DNA from: Staphylococcus lutrae
GTDB taxonomy: Bacteria; Bacillota; Bacilli; Staphylococcales; Staphylococcaceae
NCBI RefSeq assembly: GCF_002101335.1
Contig: NZ_CP020773.1
Coordinates: forward strand, 2,469,116 to 2,533,115
Direction of reading: 5' to 3'
Length of the DNA stretch: 64,000 nucleotides
The notes under the pieces were generated by a model that saw only the letters and a program-made list of their open reading frames with translations, did no database searches and had not been told where the DNA came from. The translations under genes and the position numbers were made by a program. Shown piece after piece: positions 61,690 through 64,000 of this stretch (positions are counted from its first letter, which is position 1; each line of letters starts with the position of its first letter).

Positions 61690-62777
61690 CTACTTCAATT
61701 GTTTTTGGTTATACATTTCTGAAAGTGGCTTAAGTTCATTATAGAACGTATCAAATTCATTTAAATCCATTTGCTGACCACTGTCACTTAACGCCACAGC
61801 AGGCTCTGGATGCACTTCTGCCATTACACCATCTGCACCGACAGCCAATGCCGCTTTCGCGCTGGTAACATGATATCTTTGCGACCTGTACTATGTGTCA
61901 CATCGACCATCACAGGTAAGTGCGTCCCTTGTTTTAAAATAGGGACTGCGGAAATATCAAGTGTGTTACGTGTGGCTTTTTCATAAGTCCGAATACCGCG
62001 CTCACATAAAATGATATTTTGATTCCCTTCAGAAGCAATGTATTCTGCTGCATATACAAATTCTTCAATTGTAGCAGAAAGGCCCGTTTTAGTAAAATCG
62101 GTTTACGTGTGCGCCCCGCCTCTTTCAGCAATTCAAAGTTCTGCATATTACGTGCACCAATCTGGAAGACATCTAAATATTGATCAGCCAGTTCGAAGTC
62201 ATTTGGATGAACAATTTCACTCACCACATTCAAATCATATTGATCTTTTAATTTGCTTTAATATTTTTAAACCTTCTCCACCGAGACCTTGGAAATCATA
62301 AGGCGATGTGCGTGGTTTAAATGCACCCCCACGAATGAATTTTCACCTTTCGCTTTTAAATCTCGCGCAACAGCGTCGATTTGTTCATATGATTCTACTG
62401 AGCATGGGCCGAAGACAAATGTTTTTGACCTTCACCAATGATCCCCCCATTATCAAATTGAACATGGTATCTTCTGGTTTTAATTTACGTGAGACATATA
62501 AATGTTTTTCGTTATCTGATTTTTGTAAGTCTGTGGATGCTTTGAAAATCTCTTTGAACAATTGTTTGATGACATTATCATTAAACGGACCTTTATTTTT
62601 ATCGATAAGTGTGTTTAGCATTTCTTTTTCTCGTTGAGGGTCATAAATCACCGTACTTTGTTTACGTTTTTCCTCACCGATTTTTTGAGCTAACTCTCCC
62701 CGTTTTGATAATAAATCTAAAATTTGATCATTAATATCTTCAATTTGTTTTCTGTATAATTCTAAATTACTTACCAT
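61690..62777 (-). pseudogene. aroA: Chorismate mutase/DAHP synthase, about six apparent indels
   Basis: N-terminal AroQ-type chorismate mutase (about 1-90; LELYRKQIEDINDQILDLLS) fused to a type Ib DAHP synthase ([53 protein letters not shown]). Frame changes occur near 62456, 62423, 62341, 62247 (one inserted base), 62083 and 61861; the net restores 363 codons. First step of aromatic synthesis with feedback by chorismate/prephenate via the mutase domain. Same staphylococcal neighbourhood next to ccpA and ytxH. Confidence 0.87.
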
Positions 62778-63154
62778 CTTAATTTCCCCCCAGCGATTTC
62801 TGACTCGCTTTAAAGCGATAAAATTTTAAAGGTTGATACTGAGTATACTAACAGTAAAATTTAGTTATTTCAACCCTTTTCGAGTTAAAATAACACAGAA
62901 CTTGATTGATATGTTTAAGTTAATGTTATTTGATGATACGAGACGAAACAGATTCATCAAAAGTCATATGGCGCGAGTGGATTTAAATCACGATTCATTC
63001 GCGTATGCAACATACAAATTTGAATCTGTATATGTGTTAATATATGGCAAATGATGAATCATTACAAGTAAGTCTATCATTCAAATCAAATATATAAGAT
63101 TCCTATCATTCACACCGCTCATTTGTTCACTATTAAAATGTACTTAAAAAGTGT
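62778..63154. other. Intergenic stretch upstream of aroA
   Basis: About 380 AT-rich bases. A 73-codon plus-strand frame (62833-63054) has no ribosome site and no recognisable product. The aroA promoter must be here. Confidence 0.35.
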
Positions 63155-63197
63155 CAAAAAAATTGGGACTTATGAGATGAAGTCACCTCATAAGTCC
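63155..63197 (-). terminator. ytxH terminator
   Basis: GGACTTATGAG (63166-63176) pairs perfectly with CTCATAAGTCC (63187-63197); minus-strand tail CAATTTTTTTG. Confidence 0.88.
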
Positions 63198-63231
63198 TCA
63201 ATGTCATTACTCATACGTCTCTCAGTGCATC

Positions 63232-63867
63232 TTAATCGTTAAATGTATGTTTGCCTACTTTTTTGTTCAATTTTTTTACATCTTCTGACTTTTGTTTGTC
63301 TACCGTTGTCGTTTCAGTCTTTTTTTGAGCAGTCTGTTGTTGTGATTCAATATCATGTGTGATAACACCATTTTCAAAAACCGCCTGACGATGTCCCTGT
63401 TGCTCCGTATCTATATGATTTGCCTCTTTTTGTTTTTCGCTCGGTTCTTGCTTGATTTCGTCGTTTTTTGACGCCTGATTCGGAACAGAAGGCGCTTGTA
63501 GACGATCTGAGTCCACTTCACTACGAATTGCACGTAATTGGGCAGCATGCTCGGAAACAGTTCCTTCGTCAACAGGTGATGCTTGAGCTGTTTCATCTTT
63601 AATGCGTCTCGCTTCTGATTTCAATGCTTCCGCTTTACGAATTGCATCTTCTCTTAATTTCTGAGCGTGTTCTCGTCCATAAAATTGATTTTTCGTACGT
63701 TTGGATTGTGCAATATTCGGTTTTAAGATGAATCCTAATGCACTTCCCAAGATTGCCCCTGCCACAAATCCGAATACAAAGTCTAAAGGTTTATAACCTG
63801 GTTCATATTGAGGAACTTCATAGCTTTCTAATCCTTTTGTATACAAATCTCGATTATATTTTTCCAT
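63232..63867 (-). CDS. YtxH domain protein
   Basis: 211 residues. N-terminal membrane segment with glycine-rich FVFGFVAGAILGSALGFILK (residues ~30-50), typical of YtxH, then a charged, helical tail rich in Lys, Glu, Gln and Thr. Associated with general stress in Bacillus. Upstream of the ccpA cluster in staphylococci. Confidence 0.82.
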   Translation of the reverse strand: MEKYNRDLYTKGLESYEVPQYEPGYKPLDFVFGFVAGAILGSALGFILKPNIAQSKRTKNQFYGREHAQKLREDAIRKAEALKSEARRIKDETAQASPVDEGTVSEHAAQLRAIRSEVDSDRLQAPSVPNQASKNDEIKQEPSEKQKEANHIDTEQQGHRQAVFENGVITHDIESQQQTAQKKTETTTVDKQKSEDVKKLNKKVGKHTFND

Positions 63868-63890
63868 CGTTCTTCATAGCCTCCTATAAT

Positions 63891-63932
63891 AAATGCACTT
63901 AAATCAAGTATGATACTCATTTAAGTGCATTT
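63891..63932. terminator. Perfect 14-bp hairpin upstream of ytxH
   Basis: AAATGCACTTAAAT (63891-63904) and ATTTAAGTGCATTT (63919-63932) pair fully around a 14-base loop. Minus-strand tail ATTTATTATAGG; probably terminates the gene beyond the window or folds in the ytxH leader. Confidence 0.55.
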
Positions 63933-64000
63933 CGTTCAAAGCTTATTTAAACTGACCAACACTTATTGACGATTTGAATCTATGTCATTCAATGTTGTAT

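Noticed and set aside
62833..63054. 73-codon plus-strand frame upstream of aroA
   Set aside because: AT-rich chance frame with no ribosome site.

Overview
The window is a low-GC Firmicute chromosome segment that reads as Staphylococcus. Gene content and order match the conserved staphylococcal core: ypdA, ebpS, recQ, fer, ribU, srrBA, rluB, scpBA, xerD, fur, nudF, proC, rnz, zwf, gnd, the bmf/bkd operon, recN, argR, ispA, xseBA, nusB, accCB, efp, pepQ, lipM and gcvPB. A dxs gene next to ispA points to a species using the MEP isoprenoid pathway (S. intermedius/pseudintermedius group or the schleiferi/hyicus branch) rather than S. aureus, which uses mevalonate. The species call is inference. 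I see no tRNA, rRNA, CRISPR array or prophage.

Layout. 1-7.2 kb: part of an Rgg-like regulator, bacillithiol disulfide reductase, elastin-binding protein, RecQ with its YpbB-like partner, ferredoxin, and RibU under an FMN riboswitch. 7.3-18.6 kb: the oxygen/NO-responsive SrrAB system, then rRNA modification, chromosome segregation (ScpAB, XerD), Fur behind a PerR-type box, NudF, two oxidoreductases, ProC and RNase Z. 18.7-24.4 kb: oxidative pentose phosphate genes zwf and gnd flanking an AraC/GyrI-type regulator, a PepT-like peptidase, and a 33-codon Prli42-like membrane peptide. 24.5-26.1 kb: an intact ISL3-family insertion sequence with inverted repeats and an 8-bp target duplication. 26-36.6 kb: FUSC-like protein, BrxB and a Bacillus-style ptb-buk-lpd-bkd operon behind argR-recN. 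37.0-37.8 kb: an oppositely oriented, decayed cassette resembling a bacteriocin precursor plus a small membrane (possible immunity) protein. 37.8-51 kb: dxs-ispA-xseBA-nusB-accCB, efp, pepQ, a lipoprotein, lipM, a rhodanese-like protein and gcvPB.

At about 51.79 kb the 3' end of gcvPA runs directly into the 3' end of tyrS on the same strand. gcvT, the first part of gcvPA and the last part of tyrS are missing. In S. aureus these loci are far apart, so this is either a real rearrangement or a chimeric assembly joint. To its right come a T-box leader, a monofunctional glycosyltransferase, fhs, the divergent acsA/acuA-acuC pair around a perfect cre site, ccpA, the chorismate mutase/DAHP synthase aroA and a YtxH protein.

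Between 54.5 and 62.5 kb fhs, acsA, acuA, acuC and aroA are all broken by single-base indels, about 18 in total, mostly one base missing. The 51 kb to the left has essentially none outside the decayed cassette. This pattern looks more like sequence quality than biology, and these genes are probably intact in the organism.
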